NCBI GenBank assembly: GCA_027886185.1
Contig: WOAB01000593.1
Coordinates: 955,001 to 1,019,000, forward strand
DNA length: 64,000 bases
Direction of reading: 5' to 3'
DNA from: Rheum nobile
Lineage: Eukaryota > Streptophyta > Magnoliopsida > Caryophyllales > Polygonaceae
The position numbers and the translations under genes are program-made. Shown in pieces: positions 46,678 through 58,629 of the stretch (positions within the stretch are counted from its first letter, which is position 1; each line of letters opens with the position of its first letter). The notes beneath the pieces are model-generated. The model worked only from the letters and a program-made list of their open reading frames with translations. It was not told the DNA's origin and searched no databases.

Positions 46678-48035
46678 AATTACCCAAGCTTAAGTCCTCA
46701 AGTAAGTACATAATCAATGAATCCACAAAATATGTTAAGATTGTTTCTACCCAAGAGATAAATGAGCAATGATCATGAGAGTTCAAACATAAGACAAGTG
46801 CTATCATAACATGCTTTGCAACCAATGACAAAAACGTAGATAGTTCCTCAACTCCAAACCTCACCAGGATGAAGAAATAAATCACTCCACTCATGTGTCT
46901 AGGTTTGTGTTTCGCTTAATTCTCCACTTTGAATGCTAAACTACCATAGGCTTGCATCAATGTTCTTAATCTCCACTACTAGGGATCATGTACACAACAA
47001 AAATCATGAGGTCTTTACGGGATTGTAATGGGGCCAAGGTATATGATCAAGGTAGCGATATATTTAGGCCATGTGGTGCTAAATCCGGGGAGAAGAATTT
47101 CCAAGACGACACCAAGCTTAGAACAATCCTTCATTTCCAATTTAGTTCTTCAAACTCATACGACAAAACCCTTTTATGCTAAATTGTCTCCTTTCTTTTC
47201 TTTGTTTGCTTCTTCCTCTTCTACTTTTCTTTTCTTTCTTTTTTTTTTAATTTTTTTTGCAGAAGAAGGAAAAGAAGGAAGACCTAATACAAACATCACA
47301 TCCAACCACTAAAACATGCAACCTCCCCCAAGCTTGGCTCAAATCCACTCTAGCAAAGCAAACCGACTATCCTAATCCCCGGATGGGTAGGATGAATAGA
47401 TATGCTCGGTATGCTTTTGTGGAGCTTCCAAAGAAAAGACAATTAAGGCACAAATGGGCTTCAAGTAGAGGAAAACATATATAGGATGGTCAAGGATGAA
47501 GGGCTAATATGAAACAATGCCTCAATCATATTAATGTTATGTATATAAATCATAAGTGTAGCCTTGAAAAAGGTTTTAATGCAAGTTCTAGAGTTAGCAA
47601 GCAAGTAGAGATTCACACACAAGAGACGAGAGAGAGATCGGGGTGAGGCAGATCGGTTAGGGTAGGGAAAAGAAAGGGAGGTGGAGAGAGAAGAAAAAGA
47701 AATGAAATTCAGGAAATTCGCATTTTTTTTACAACTATAGAAAACGCACGGCCGTGCACTTGAGTACACATGCCGTGTGGTGCTCTTGAAGTGAGCATTT
47801 TTTTTTCGACAGAAAACTGCATGGCCTGTGCACTGTCGCTCTCGAAGTGAGCGACGGAATTCGGGAAATAGAATGCACGGCCGTGCGTTTTACCGCACAG
47901 GCCGTGCGCTGCTCTTGAACAATGTTTTTTCGACTTATTTTATATAATAAAGAAAGAAAGAGGAAGAGCCATGTACCTTGGGTTGCCTCCCAAGAAGCGC
48001 TTGGTTTAGGTCGTTAGCTTGACCTTCCATCAGTT
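46678..48035 (-). mobile_element. Athila-like element, internal non-coding region
   Basis: The segment runs from the polypurine tract leftwards boundary to the end of the coding part. CCTCCCCCAAGCTTGGCTCA at about 47322 parallels TTCCCCCAAGCTTATCTCAA at 52833 in the inner element. A long pyrimidine tract lies at 47187-47262. The GGGTTGCCTCCCAAGAAGCG block (47974-47999) lies just beyond the coding stop and recurs, as GGGTTGCCTCCCGGACAGCG, in all three inner-element copies. Palindromic words are at 47746-47757 and 47875-47886. No gene is present. Confidence 0.6.
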
Positions 48036-48563
48036 TTAAGTACTCGGATCAAGAGGGTCGGTGGTGCCCTGCTTGATCGGATCAGGTGTGACAACAAGCT
48101 TCAATCGACGACTTTGCACCTTAAACTTTCCAGAGTTCTTGTGCCATAACTCAACTGTCCCACCTCTTAGAACTCGAGTCACCTGATATGGTCCTGACCA
48201 TCTTGTCCCCTTAGGACCTGGAAACATGTTGGATTTTTCATGGGATAACAACACCATATTTCTACTCTTGAACTCAACCTTTGTTCTAGCCTTCTTCTTT
48301 TTCTTTGGAGTTCCCCTTTTCATCATCTTAATGGTTTCACCATTGTTCAAGTTTGGGTCTTCCAGGGATATATCAAGCAATCGAGCAATGTTGGATATGA
48401 TCTCATCATGTTCAGGATCAACCTCAATCTTACAACATGTACCTGTAATAGGAGTTGGTGGAGTGTCTTTGTATATCTCAAGGAAGTAATCCTTAAAATA
48501 TTTATACTCAATCTTCTCTTCCCCCATCGTGAATGAAAGCTTCCCATTCTTGACATCAATATT
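48036..48563 (-). pseudogene. Athila-like pol remnant: protease end joined to integrase C-terminus
   Basis: Read leftwards, the frame enters at 48563 as DIDVKNGKLSFTMGEEKIEY, the end of an Athila-type retropepsin (which normally reads GRPFL ... IDVxxGxL). After an acidic stretch it goes directly to VLLSHEKSNMFPGPKGTRWS, then GPYQVTRVLRGGTVEL and GKFKVQSRRLKLVV, the C-terminal end of an Athila integrase. Reverse transcriptase, RNase H and most of the integrase are absent, so an internal deletion made a PR-IN fusion with an open frame. A KKGTP...KKKKKARTK basic stretch marks the join. The protease part is cut at 48563 by the gypsy element. The lineage assignment is from these motifs only. Confidence 0.65.
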
Positions 48564-50749
48564 TGTAATAACCCCTAAAAGTCCCGAACTGTCAATTTTA
48601 TAAGAGGGACATAATGGGCAATTTCTGTAATCCCTATGATCTCTGTAATAATCTTTTTGAACGTTATAATATACGTTAATGCATTTTTGGGTCTTAGGAT
48701 ATTTTTAAAAAGTGTTAAAAATACATTCTAGCAAAAGACCGCGAGTGAAACCGCGACCAAAAGCCAAACGACGCGCTCGTGGCATTTCTGCGACCGCGAA
48801 AGTGTTTCCGTGACCGCGGAAATGCTGTTCATCCTCCCCTTCGTCTCCTTTAGCGTTTCGCCAATTCGATTTTCCCCACGTTTCGTAACTCCTCCGTTGA
48901 GGGAGGTTGAATCGATTCGTGTGGCCGGCGTTAAGCTCCTTCCTACCCTATAAATAGGGGTCTTCAGCGGAGGAGAGTAGCATCCACAGCCCTCGATCTC
49001 TCTCTTTCTCTCGTTCGTGCCTTCGCCGGAGTTCGTGCATTCGTCGGAGTTTTTGCCGGAGTTTTTGTGGTCGCCGTAGTGCCTTGGAAGCTTGGAGTGG
49101 TGGAATTGCAAGGAGGAGAAGAAAGCATCGTCGTCTTCGTCGTCGGTGAGCCTCAAAGCCGGATAGGAGTCGCGTCAGAAGGAGGGATCCACGATTGCGG
49201 GGATGAATTCCGCGACCGTGGCTTGCCCAGAATTCCACGACTGCAGAAGTCCAAACCGCGACCGCGGCTTGTCTTAGCAAGCACGATCGTGGCTTGGACA
49301 ACCACGGTCACGACTCAGGCTTTGTTTCCTTTCGATTCATATCGTTTTCGTTCGTATCATTTCGTCCGTATTGTATCTAACCTAGGGTTCCGTCGTTGTT
49401 TCGTCGTTGTCGTAGGAATCCGTAACCAGATTCCAGTCTCCAGATCCCGAAACCCGACATCGTCAATTCGACTAGATTAAGGCAAGTGGCGGTTCACTCT
49501 TGCTTATCATTCCATATTTCCATTGGTTATCAATTACTTCTGATTGTTAATTAAATTGGAATGAAGTGTTATTTTCATTTGGGAACAGATTTTTATAAAA
49601 TGATGTGATTAAAATATGGTATTATAATAGGTTGTATAAATTGCTAGAAACAACGCTATTATACCTGTTATTACCGTGATAGTATTGGTGTGGATTATTG
49701 TGTGAATTTAACTGTATAGTTAGAACGAGTATTCGTAGGAACACTATATACCTTACACGGTCTAGTCGTTTCTTTATAACTGGTATTAGGAGGATTTTGC
49801 CCTAGTACTATCTAGTCATGACTGTACCCTTACTCAGGGTAGGTGCAAACAGTTGGTGCCGACAAATCGGGATTTATTCCCTAGATATCTCTCGTGATGA
49901 GATGATATACCTTAAAAGCTTTAACGTAAATGTACGTTTTGTCATTAAATAAGATAAGTGCGGTTATGCACATAATTAATGAACCTTCGGGCGAGAAGTA
50001 TAACTTGGAACCCACCCGGACTTCGGTTAGAGTAAGTCCTCCTTCCAAATCTGGATTCGCATTGCGCAGTGAGGTTGGTCGTGGACCCAAATGATCAAGT
50101 CATTTTAAAAGCTTGTGTGAAACTATAATGTTCCCAAACACTTGTCATACTTTCCCATAAGACTCAATCTTTTGGAGTCTTCTCTTATTCATACCATTTC
50201 GTATGTTTCCGTAGAAGTGTTGAGGTTCACTATCGTCATCGGCTTTTATTCGAGAAGCGATGGGTGTAACCTAACACGACTACTTAGAACCTTTTCTATT
50301 TTACCATTGCATAGTCTTTCATTAGACTAACCAACCGGTTATTTTCCTTTGCATGGTTGGCTGGTGTCATTCGTCTCATACGGCACATCAGGTAAACTCC
50401 CTTTCCGTGAAGGCTAGTATGCGATGATGAAGGCATATAATGATTTAAAGAGTTTTCCAAGGTTGAAGATCCTAGGCGTGAGATCGCTCAGATCAAGACC
50501 CTTCGTGAGGTTTATTTATTTCAAAGACTTCCGCTGTTAAACAATTTTCTATATTTGGTATGTATTTGGTTTCGAACAGTTGTAAACCATGACATTGTTT
50601 TGAATAATATTTGATAATCTTTATGATACATAATATAGTTTGTGTTATTATATGGTTATTATAAAATGATTTAGCCTTGGGTGACCCCAGACGTGTATTC
50701 TGAGGTCACTGGCGGTAATACTTTCAAGGGATTATTTGAGGGTGTTACA
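48564..50749 (+). repeat. 5' LTR of the gypsy element (2186 bp)
   Basis: The ends TGTAATAACCCC and GGGTGTTACA form an imperfect inverted pair. TATAAATA at 48949-48956 is the likely promoter, with CT-rich transcribed sequence right after it. Two clusters of CCGCGACCGCGG-type words lie upstream (48740-48830) and downstream (49195-49310) of the TATA box. CCGCG-AC-CGCGG at 49256-49267 is a perfect pair. Confidence 0.88.
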
Positions 50750-50753
50750 GATT

Positions 50754-50765
50754 TGGTATCAGAGC
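50754..50765 (+). promoter_or_regulatory. Primer-binding site, initiator tRNA-Met
   Basis: TGGTATCAGAGC, four bases after the LTR end, matches the 3' end complement of plant initiator tRNA-Met, the commonest primer of Ty3/gypsy and Ty1/copia elements. Confidence 0.92.
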
Positions 50766-51198
50766 TAAATGTTTTAAAACGGGTTGGGTTTTCAAATCAT
50801 TTTACCTAAAACAATTTTTTTTAACCATTTACCCGTTCGTGTTGAGAAATTTGTGGTTAATTCCAAAAGTCTAAAATTTTGAACGAAATTATACTTTGAG
50901 TAAAATATGATATTTTAAAATCTCTTCCATTCAAGTCGTGCCTTCTTTTCCGGTCTGATATAGTAAGTTCGCTTCTATATTTAGAAAGACTAATCCTTTC
51001 TCGTCGCCTCGCATGATATGGGCACATTCGTATCGCAACTCAGGAGTAGGAAGGAAGCCGAGGTGATTCCGTCACCTCCAGTTAGGCTTGATTTTCCGGT
51101 TCCCCCTAGATGCATGGAGGTCAGGGAGCCAAGTTGTCCACCCGAGGTGGTGAAGACCGTACTCGAGGAGTCGGTAGTACTGGTGTCCGATGGGGCAC

Positions 51199-52609
51199 TG
51201 ATAAGGCGTTGTCGTGACACCTTAAACAAAATAATCCTAACAAACCTAAACAAGTAGTCTGGGCAAGTAAGGGTCGAATCCACAGGGAGGAAGTGATCTT
51301 TCTAAGTATTTATGAGCATGTAAAGTAACAAAGGGGGGTTTTGATTATCAAGCAGAGCAAAGCAAACAAGTTTAATTGACTTGAGAATATGGTTGGGGAA
51401 AGTAGTTCCACTAGAACGAGATCCACAATACAGAGACATAAGTTGATCACAAAAATCTATTCAATCCAAGTTCTTTTACTATTCTTATGGTTGTTCCCAC
51501 CCTGATCTTAAGTACTACCGATTCTCACAGTTGTCGATAGACTTATTACTATGCCAATGATAAAATACCACCAGTCACGCCTGTCACGCGGTACCAGACC
51601 GGGGTACTTTATCACCAACAAAGCAATAGCAATGCACACAAGGATATAGGATACATGCAAGTAGAAAGACGTACAAGTACTCACTCCCCTACTTAACATG
51701 CATAAGATTCTCACTCACAATTGTACGCTCGGAACCCCTATACGCACAATCGTGTTTGCCACTAGATAAGCACTCGGAACACCTATATGCAAATCCTAGC
51801 AATTGATAAATAGTATTCAACCTAGCTGGCCAGACTATGAAGAACAATGATACATCAATAATCAATATATCCAAGAGAATCAAACCAACATACATAAGAA
51901 TAAGAACAAAGAATAGAAATCTCACAACCGAATCAACTGTATTGCTTCAAACGTCTAGTAGAACAAAGGTGTTTAGTTCTCCATGGGTTGGAACCCTGGA
52001 GGCAGAATAAAAACTACAAACTTCTAAAACTAAATTGTGGATTGTAAAGTGTATACCTCTTAACCTAGAAAGAGGTCTTAAATAGGTTTAGGAAATAAGT
52101 TAACCTAATGAAAATAACAAAGGAAATAAAATAATAGAAAATAAGGAAATCCAAAATAGAAAAAATAAGGAAATAAAGTCTTCTGGCCGCGAGGCGCTAC
52201 GTGCCCACCGCGGGGCGTCAGTCTTCTCTGAGATCCACCGCCGGGTCGCGGTGGCTTCTGGCGCGGGGCGGTGACTTTTCAGCTTCTGCGACACTTTAGT
52301 AAAAACGCCATAACTTTTTATTCCCAACTCGGATTGCACTCATATTTTGAAGACTTGCAGTAGACTTCAAGATATAACTCCTCGAATTGGAATCACTTCA
52401 TTTGGACATCTGAGTAGAGAGAACGAACCATTTCAATTCAGCACATTGTTCTTCTATTCTTCAATACACTTCAAACCTCTATAAATCCCATGATTTCTTC
52501 ACTTCTCCACTCTAACTCCATAATCCACGATTGTGCTCTAAATCCATCCAAATGGCGCCTCAAACCTGGTAATAATCCTTAGATATGTGCTACAAAATAA
52601 CACTTATCA
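51199..52609 (-). repeat. 3' LTR of the inner element (1411 bp)
   Basis: Starts TGATAAGGCGTTGTCG and ends ATAACACTTATCA on +. It contains GC-rich words at 52180-52275 (CCACCGCGGGGCG, CACCGCCGGGTCGCGGTG) and the AAGTAAGGGTCGAATCCACA block at about 51268. It is the full-length LTR of the pair. Confidence 0.92.
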
Positions 52610-52624
52610 AATCCCCCATGCTTA
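52610..52624 (-). promoter_or_regulatory. Polypurine tract of the inner element
   Basis: Reverse strand TAAGCATGGGGGATT lies directly next to the 3' LTR, where plus-strand synthesis starts. A second copy, at about 54437-54451, belongs to the internal duplication. Confidence 0.8.
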
Positions 52625-53986
52625 AACCTTACTCGTCCTCGAGTAAGCTAAAGTAAACCTATTCCTTCAATCAATCCCCAAGGTTTCAGGAAGCATAGAA
52701 AACTCAATCTCCAAGAGTCATACTCAACAATAAACTCCAAGCAACAATACAAATAAGCACAGCACAATAAACTACAACATCAAATCAAAAATCTCAACAC
52801 CCCACACAACCAAGCTAAAAGGAAAGCAGAGTACTTCCCCCAAGCTTATCTCAAACACCATAGAGTGAATAAAAATCTAATCATAGTCTCCCATCTATCT
52901 TCTTATCCCTCTAGAGTGACCTACCCGAATCCTCCTTATAACTCCTCTTCTTATGACGCCTCGCCAAAAATAATGAGAAATCCTAAAATCACTCTTCTTT
53001 TTTTTCGCTCATTTTTCCAAGGCGCCCTTTCGGGTTTTCACCAAGCCACTCATTTCATTTTTCAATAGATGTACTCACATAAGCTCACGTCACTCTTGAC
53101 CTCATATTACCCCAGCCTAATGCTGGTCCAATCACCTGCTTATTGCCTAGGCCGCCCTTTCGGGTTTTCGACCTATCCCAGGATTTTTAATGTATGCCTT
53201 TTTTCAAATTTTTGGCTTTTTTTCTTTATATTCATTTTTCTCCTCAACGACGTAGCAAGTATAAAACCCTCCCCCATGCTTAAACATTGCATTGTCCTCA
53301 ATGTAATGAAAGACAAAAGAATAGAAGCATAGGGAAAAGCAAAAAATAACTCACAAACGTCACCAAGCTGTTTGGACACTTCCGTTGTTGCTGGCGGTCT
53401 TCTCAATAATTGCCCAGGTCTCTAGTGTTGGGCGGGTGTCTTCATCAACTCTATAATCTTCTCCTACCGTGCAACCATAGGAAACCACTTTGGTGAATAG
53501 TGGTATAGCAAAGATGTCGGGGTTGCACGGCCTTCTAGGAACACATGGTGGAGCCCATATATAATCATGGTGGGGGCTCTAGCGTTCCTCCTCAGCTGTC
53601 GAATGTAGGGCCATCATCGTTGCCAAATAATGTGTGGTGAAAGTGTTCCTCCGTTAGCAACATGATGCGTACCTTTCCGTGGTGACTCTGGACAACTCGG
53701 TAAAACTTTTTTTTTTTTTTTGCCTCCCCGTTTAAGGTTTTTTCGGGGAGCGACTTAGTGCAGGGACATGAGAGACTTACATTGGTGTTGAAACACCTTC
53801 TTCAAAAGGCATAGGTCTCCTCCCTGCAGGTTAGTCGGAAACAAAGAAAACAAAAACAAAGCAAAAACAAAGCAAAACTAATGCAGGAAATAAAGAAAGA
53901 AAAACAAAGAAAGTAAAACATACCTCGGGTTGCCTCCCGGACAGCGCCTTAGTTATTGTCATGGCTTGACATCCTACTCCAAACTC

Positions 53987-54220
53987 TCAACTTGGGTTGC
54001 TCAAAGCAACTGAACACCTGGGATCTATATCAGGGGGATGCCTCTTTGTATACTCCCTGTCGAGCCTTTCTCCCATGCTTGTGCACTTCATGATGGTTGG
54101 ACCGCTGTTCATATCTATGAATGCACTTGCCATCTTTAGAAACGGTCTACCCAGCATCTCAGAGGCTACATGTATATCTTGCCCCGTATCCAGCATATAA
54201 AAATTAGCCACTTGTATCAA
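53987..54220 (-). pseudogene. Protease-like end, copy 1 (truncated)
   Basis: Encodes IQVANFYMLDTGQDIHVASE, then LGRPFLKMASAFIDMNSGPT and a hydrophilic tail ending SVALSNPS. GRPFL plus AFIDMNSG corresponds to the last part of an Athila-type retropepsin, where it reads LGRPFL...IDVxxG. The catalytic DTG-like region is not convincing: the DTG seen is in an unusual context (YMLDTGQD). It is cut upstream by the duplication join at 54265. Confidence 0.6.
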
Positions 54221-55799
54221 GGCCTACTTTTTGTGCTTCCCCTTCGGTTTCTTTTTGATCAAGGCCAGCACATTGTTCTTCTATTCTTCAATACACTTCA
54301 AACCTCTATAAATCCCATGATTTCTTCACTTCTCCACTCTAACTCCATAATCCACGATTGTGCTCTAAATGCATCCAAATGGCGCCTCAAACCTGGTAAT
54401 AATCCTTAGATATGTGCTACAAAATAACACTTATCAAATCCCCCATGCTTAAACTTTGCTCGTCCTCGAGTAAGCTAAAGTAAACCTACTCCTTCAATCA
54501 ATCCCCAAGGTTTCAGGAAGCATAGAAAACTCAATCTCCAAGAGTCATACCCAACAATAAACTCCAAGCAACAATACAAATAAGCACAGCACAATAAACT
54601 ACAACATCAAATCAAAAATCTCAACACCCCACACAACAAAGCTAAAAGGAAAGCAGAGTACTTCCCCCAAGCTTATCCCAAATACCATAGAGTGAATAAA
54701 AATCTAATCCTAGTCTCCCATCTATCTTCTTATCCATCCAGAGTGACCTACCCGAATCCTCCTTATAACTCCTCTTCTTATGACGCCTCGCCAAAAATAA
54801 TGAGAAATCCTAAAATCACTCTTCTTTTTTTTCGCTCATTTTGCCAAGGCGCCCTTTCGGGTTTTCACCAAGCCACTCATTTCATTTTTCAATAGATGTA
54901 CTCACATAAGCTCACGTCACTCTTGACCTCATATTACCCCAGCCTAATACTGGTCCAAGCCACCTGCTTATTGCCTAGGCCGCCCTTTCGGGTTTTCGAC
55001 CTATCCCAGGATTTTTAATGTATGCCTTTTTTCAAATTTTTGGCTTTTTTTCTTTATATTCATTTTTCTCCTCAACGACGTAGCAAGTATAAAACCCTCC
55101 CCCATGCTTAAACATTGCATTGTCCTCAATGTAATGAAAAACAAAAGAATAGAAGCATAGGGAAAAGCAAAAAATAACTCACAAACGTCGCCAAGCCGTT
55201 TGGACACTTTCGTTGTTGCTGGCGGTCTTCTCAATAATTGCCCAAGTCTCTGGTGTTGGGCGGGTGTCTTCATCAACTCTATAATCTTCTCCTACCGTGC
55301 AACCATAGGAAACCACTTTGGTGAATAGTGGTATAGCAAAGATGTCGGGGTTGCACGGCCTTCTAGGAACACATGGTGGAGCCCAGATATAATCATGGTG
55401 GGGGCTCTAGCGTTCCTCCTCAGCTGTCGAATGTAGGGCCATCATAGTTGCCAAATAATGTGTGGTGAAAGTGTTCCTCCGTTAGCAACATGATGCGCAC
55501 CTCTCCGTGGCTCGGTAAAACTTTTTTTTTTTTTGCCTCCCCGTTTAAGGTTTTTTCGGGGAGTGACTTAGTGCAGGGACATGAGAGACTTACATTGGTG
55601 TGGAAACACCTTCTTCAATAGGCATAGGTCTCCTCCCTGCAGGTTAGTCGGAAACAAAGAAAACAAAAACAAAGCAAAAACAAAGCAAAACTAATGCAGG
55701 AAATAAAGAAAGAAAAACAAAGAAAGTAAAACATACCTCGGGTTGCCTCCCGGACAACGCCTTAGTTATTGTCATGGCTTGACATCCTACTCCAAACTC

Positions 55800-56519
55800 T
55801 CAACTTGGGTTGCTCAAAGCAACTGAACACCTGGGATCTATATCAGGGGGATGCCTCTTTGTATACTCCCTGTCGAGCCTTTCTCCCATGCTTGTGCACT
55901 TCATGATGGTTGGACCGCTGTTCATATCTATGAATGCACTTGCCATCTTTAGAAATGGTCTACCCAGCATCTCAGAGGCTACATGTATATCTTGCCCCAT
56001 ATCCAGCATATAAAAACTAGCCACTTGTATCAAGGCCTCCTTTTTGTGCTTCCCCTTCGGTTTCTTTTTGATCAAGCCCAGCACTTTTAACATTTCCTTG
56101 CAATGAGGGGTGCTGTCTGCCAGATAGACCAAAGGGATGGTTGCCTTGGGACTACTGAAGGTGTCAAATAAGCCTTTGTCGCTTCCCACCTTTTGGGTGT
56201 CCTTCAGAGCCTCAGGGGAGGGTGTAACGGGTTGCAGCACGACGAGCGGGACGGAGTTGAGACACACAAACTCATCATAGGCAGCCTCCAGAGGGTTGGG
56301 GACTGCCGGGGTGTTTTCGAGAGGAATGGTTGTCTCTAGCGTATTTTCGCGATCACGACACTCCTCCTCATCGTCGCTCCACTCCTCTTCTCCAAAGAAG
56401 TTCTCCTCCTCAGTCAGCCACTCTGGACGATGATAAGGATCAACCCAAACCTCATCAGCATAAATAGAATTTTGGACGTCGGGTCGTGGCGAAATCTCAC
56501 AAGAAAGCACTCCGTCCAC
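55800..56519 (-). CDS. gag/protease-like frame, copy 2 (239 codons)
   Basis: This copy is an open frame from VDGVLSCEISPRPDVQNSIY through an acidic part (EENFFGEEEWSDDEEE), a linker (FDTFSSPKATIPLVYLADST), a basic patch (LIKKKPKGKHKKEALIQVAS) and the GRPFLKMASAFIDMN protease end. It lacks the N-terminal part because the duplication join is at 56545. It has no RT or integrase. Its likely role, if any, is structural. No start codon has been chosen with confidence. Confidence 0.5.
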   Translation of the reverse strand: MDGVLSCEISPRPDVQNSIYADEVWVDPYHRPEWLTEEENFFGEEEWSDDEEECRDRENTLETTIPLENTPAVPNPLEAAYDEFVCLNSVPLVVLQPVTPSPEALKDTQKVGSDKGLFDTFSSPKATIPLVYLADSTPHCKEMLKVLGLIKKKPKGKHKKEALIQVASFYMLDMGQDIHVASEMLGRPFLKMASAFIDMNSGPTIMKCTSMGERLDREYTKRHPPDIDPRCSVALSNPS

Positions 56520-57160
56520 CGCGGGGCGGTGGTCATCGCCTTGTTATTCGCCAAGCTGTTTGGACACTTCCGTTGTTGTTGGCGGTCTTCTCAATAATTG
56601 CCTAGGTCTCTGGTGTTGGGCGGGTGTCTTCATCAACTCTATAATCTTCTCCTACCGTGCAACCATAGGAAATCACTTTGGTGAATAGTGGTATAGCAAA
56701 GATGTCGGGGTTGCACGACCTTCTAGGAACACATGGTGGAGCCCAGATATAATCATGGTGGGGGCTCTAGCGTTCCTCCTCAGCTGTCGAATGTAAGGCC
56801 ATCATCGTTGCCAAATAATGTGTGGTGAAAGTGTTCCTCTGTTAGCAACATGATGCGCACCTCTCCGTGGCTCGGTAAAACTTTTTTTTTTTTTTGCCTC
56901 CCCGTTTAAGGTTTTTTCGGGGAGCGACTTAGTGCAGGGACATGAGAGACTTATATTGGTGTGGAAACACCTTCTTCAATAGGCATAGGTCTCCTCCCTG
57001 CAGGTTAGTCGGAAACAAAGAAAACAAAAACAAAGCAAAAACAAAGCAAAACTAATGCAGGAAATAAAGAAAGAAAAACAAAGAAAGTAAAACATACCTC
57101 GGGTTGCCTCCCGGACAACGCCTTAGTTATTGTCATGGCTTGACATCCTACTCCAAACTC

Positions 57161-58246
57161 TCAACTTGGGTTGCTCAAAGCAACTGAACACCTGGGATCT
57201 ATATCAGGGGGATGCCTCTTTGTATACTCCCTATCGAGCCTTTCTCCCATGCTTGTGCACTTCATGATGGTTGGACCGCTGTTCATATCTATGAATGCAC
57301 TTGCCATCTTTAGAAATGGTCTACCCAGCATCTTAGAGGCTACATGTATATCTTGCCCCGTATCCAGCATATAAAAACTAGCCACTTGTATCAAGGCCTC
57401 CTTTTTGTGCTTCCCCTTCGGTTTCTTTTTGATCAAGCCCAGCACTTTTAACATTTCCTTGCAATGAGGGGTGTTGTCTGCCAGATAGACCAAAGGGATG
57501 GTTGCCTTAGGACTACTGAAGGTGTCAAATAAGCCTTTGTCGCTTCGCACCTTTTGGGTGTCCTTCGTAGCCTCAGGGGAGGGTGTAACGGGTTGCAGCG
57601 CGATGAACAGGACGGAGTTGAGACGCACAAACTCATCATAGGCAGCCTCTAGAGGGTTGGGGACTGCCGGGGTGTTTTCGAGAGGAATGGTTGTCTCTGG
57701 CGTATTTTCACGATCACGACACTCCTCCTCATCGTCGCTCCACTCCTCTTCTCCAAAGAAGTTCTCCTCCTCAGTCAGCCACTCTGGACGATGATAAGGA
57801 TCAACCCAAACCTCATCAGCATAAATAGAATTTTGGACGTCGGGTCACGGCGAAATCTCACAAGAAAGCACTCCGTCCACCGCGGGGCGGTGGTCATCGC
57901 CGCGGGGCGGTGGGTACGAGGATGGATAACTGAGACTCGCCGCCGGGTCGCGAACGGTCTCGCCGCGGGGCGGTGAGATAACTAGGACTTCACGCCGGGT
58001 CGCGGTAAGAGGTGACGCAGGGCGGTCGGTGATGTTCTCCATCTCATATTCGTCCTCCTCTTCAGCACTAGGAGGAACGTTTTCCCTCGGGTTTACTACC
58101 GTTTGAGATGGTAGATTTCCCGAGCTCCTTGCCTTGATCCGTATAATTGACTCCACTATCTGGTCCATCTGCCTTTTCATATTCTTGATGCTTGACTCAG
58201 TAGTATGCACATGAGTGGTGAAATGTTGAGTCAAGGTCCTGAGCAT
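57161..58246 (-). pseudogene. gag/protease-like frame, copy 3 (5'-most)
   Basis: Begins MLRTLTQHFTTHVHTTESSI with a helical segment (NMKRQMDQIVESIIRIKAR), then an acidic stretch (SAEEEDEYEMENITDRPA) and a repeat-rich part coded by GC words (CCGCGGGGCGGTG at 57880-57915), reaching CEISP, then TGA where copy 2 has CGA (57843-57845). Beyond the stop the same protein continues to the GRPFLKMASAFIDMN end at 57161, with another break near 57630. This is the copy closest to the 5' LTR and should be the first translated. Zinc-knuckle and capsid motifs are not seen. Confidence 0.6.
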
Positions 58247-58608
58247 CTCTTCAGTTCACATAGCGGAACTTGGATTGGACACTGGTGGGCTATGCTCATA
58301 GGCAGGATTGTACTGTTGCAGAGCACCCTGCTGATAGAATGACTGTGGCTTTGGGTAGAACTCCTGGTGGTCATAACCATATGGATGGTATTGATGGTAC
58401 CCATAACTCAAATTGGGGTGATCTCTCCACCCTGGAGTGTATGTGTAGGATTATGGGTCATATCGCGGCTCTCCCCATAAATCCATATCTGTGACAAAAG
58501 CAAACAAAAAAACACACGGAAATCAGTAGCACCGGTGTGGACCGTAAGATAGGTCCACACCAAAGTAACACACACACGAACAAACACACAGAAAAATCAA
58601 AACTTGCC

Positions 58609-58626
58609 TCCCCGGCAACGGCGCCA
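58609..58626 (-). promoter_or_regulatory. Primer-binding site, tRNA-Asp
   Basis: Reverse strand TGGCGCCGTTGCCGGGGA begins three bases after the 5' LTR end. It matches the 3' end of plant tRNA-Asp, the primer used by Athila and several other Ty3/gypsy groups. Confidence 0.92.
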
Positions 58627-58629
58627 ATT

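Larger units (their letters stand above)
52440..57900 (-). repeat. Tandem amplification inside the inner element
   Basis: The segment from the LTR terminal ~170 bp through the polypurine tract and the protease-like end is present twice: unit 1 about 52440-54264 and unit 2 from 54265, including a fossil LTR end (CACTTATCA at about 54437). The inner part (from CGCCAAGC(T/C)GTTTGGACAC) is present a third time from about 56551. Matching points lie at 53997, 55810 and 57171, spacings 1813 and 1361 bp. The junctions show short shared words (CAGCAC at ~54265, CGCC at ~56545), consistent with illegitimate joining or template switching. The copies are nearly identical, so this is recent. Confidence 0.9.

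Noticed and set aside
48728..49480. Frames on both strands of the gypsy LTR, including a 137-codon + frame
   Set aside because: They lie in the LTR leader with the TATA box and GC words. Open length is due to CpG-rich composition and no domain is recognised.
52865..53068. Repeated small + frame MNKNLI(I/L)VSHLSSYPS (also at 54692) and MLKATEHLGSISGG (53997, 55810, 57171)
   Set aside because: They are antisense readings of the inner element's repeated blocks, whose coding strand is minus.
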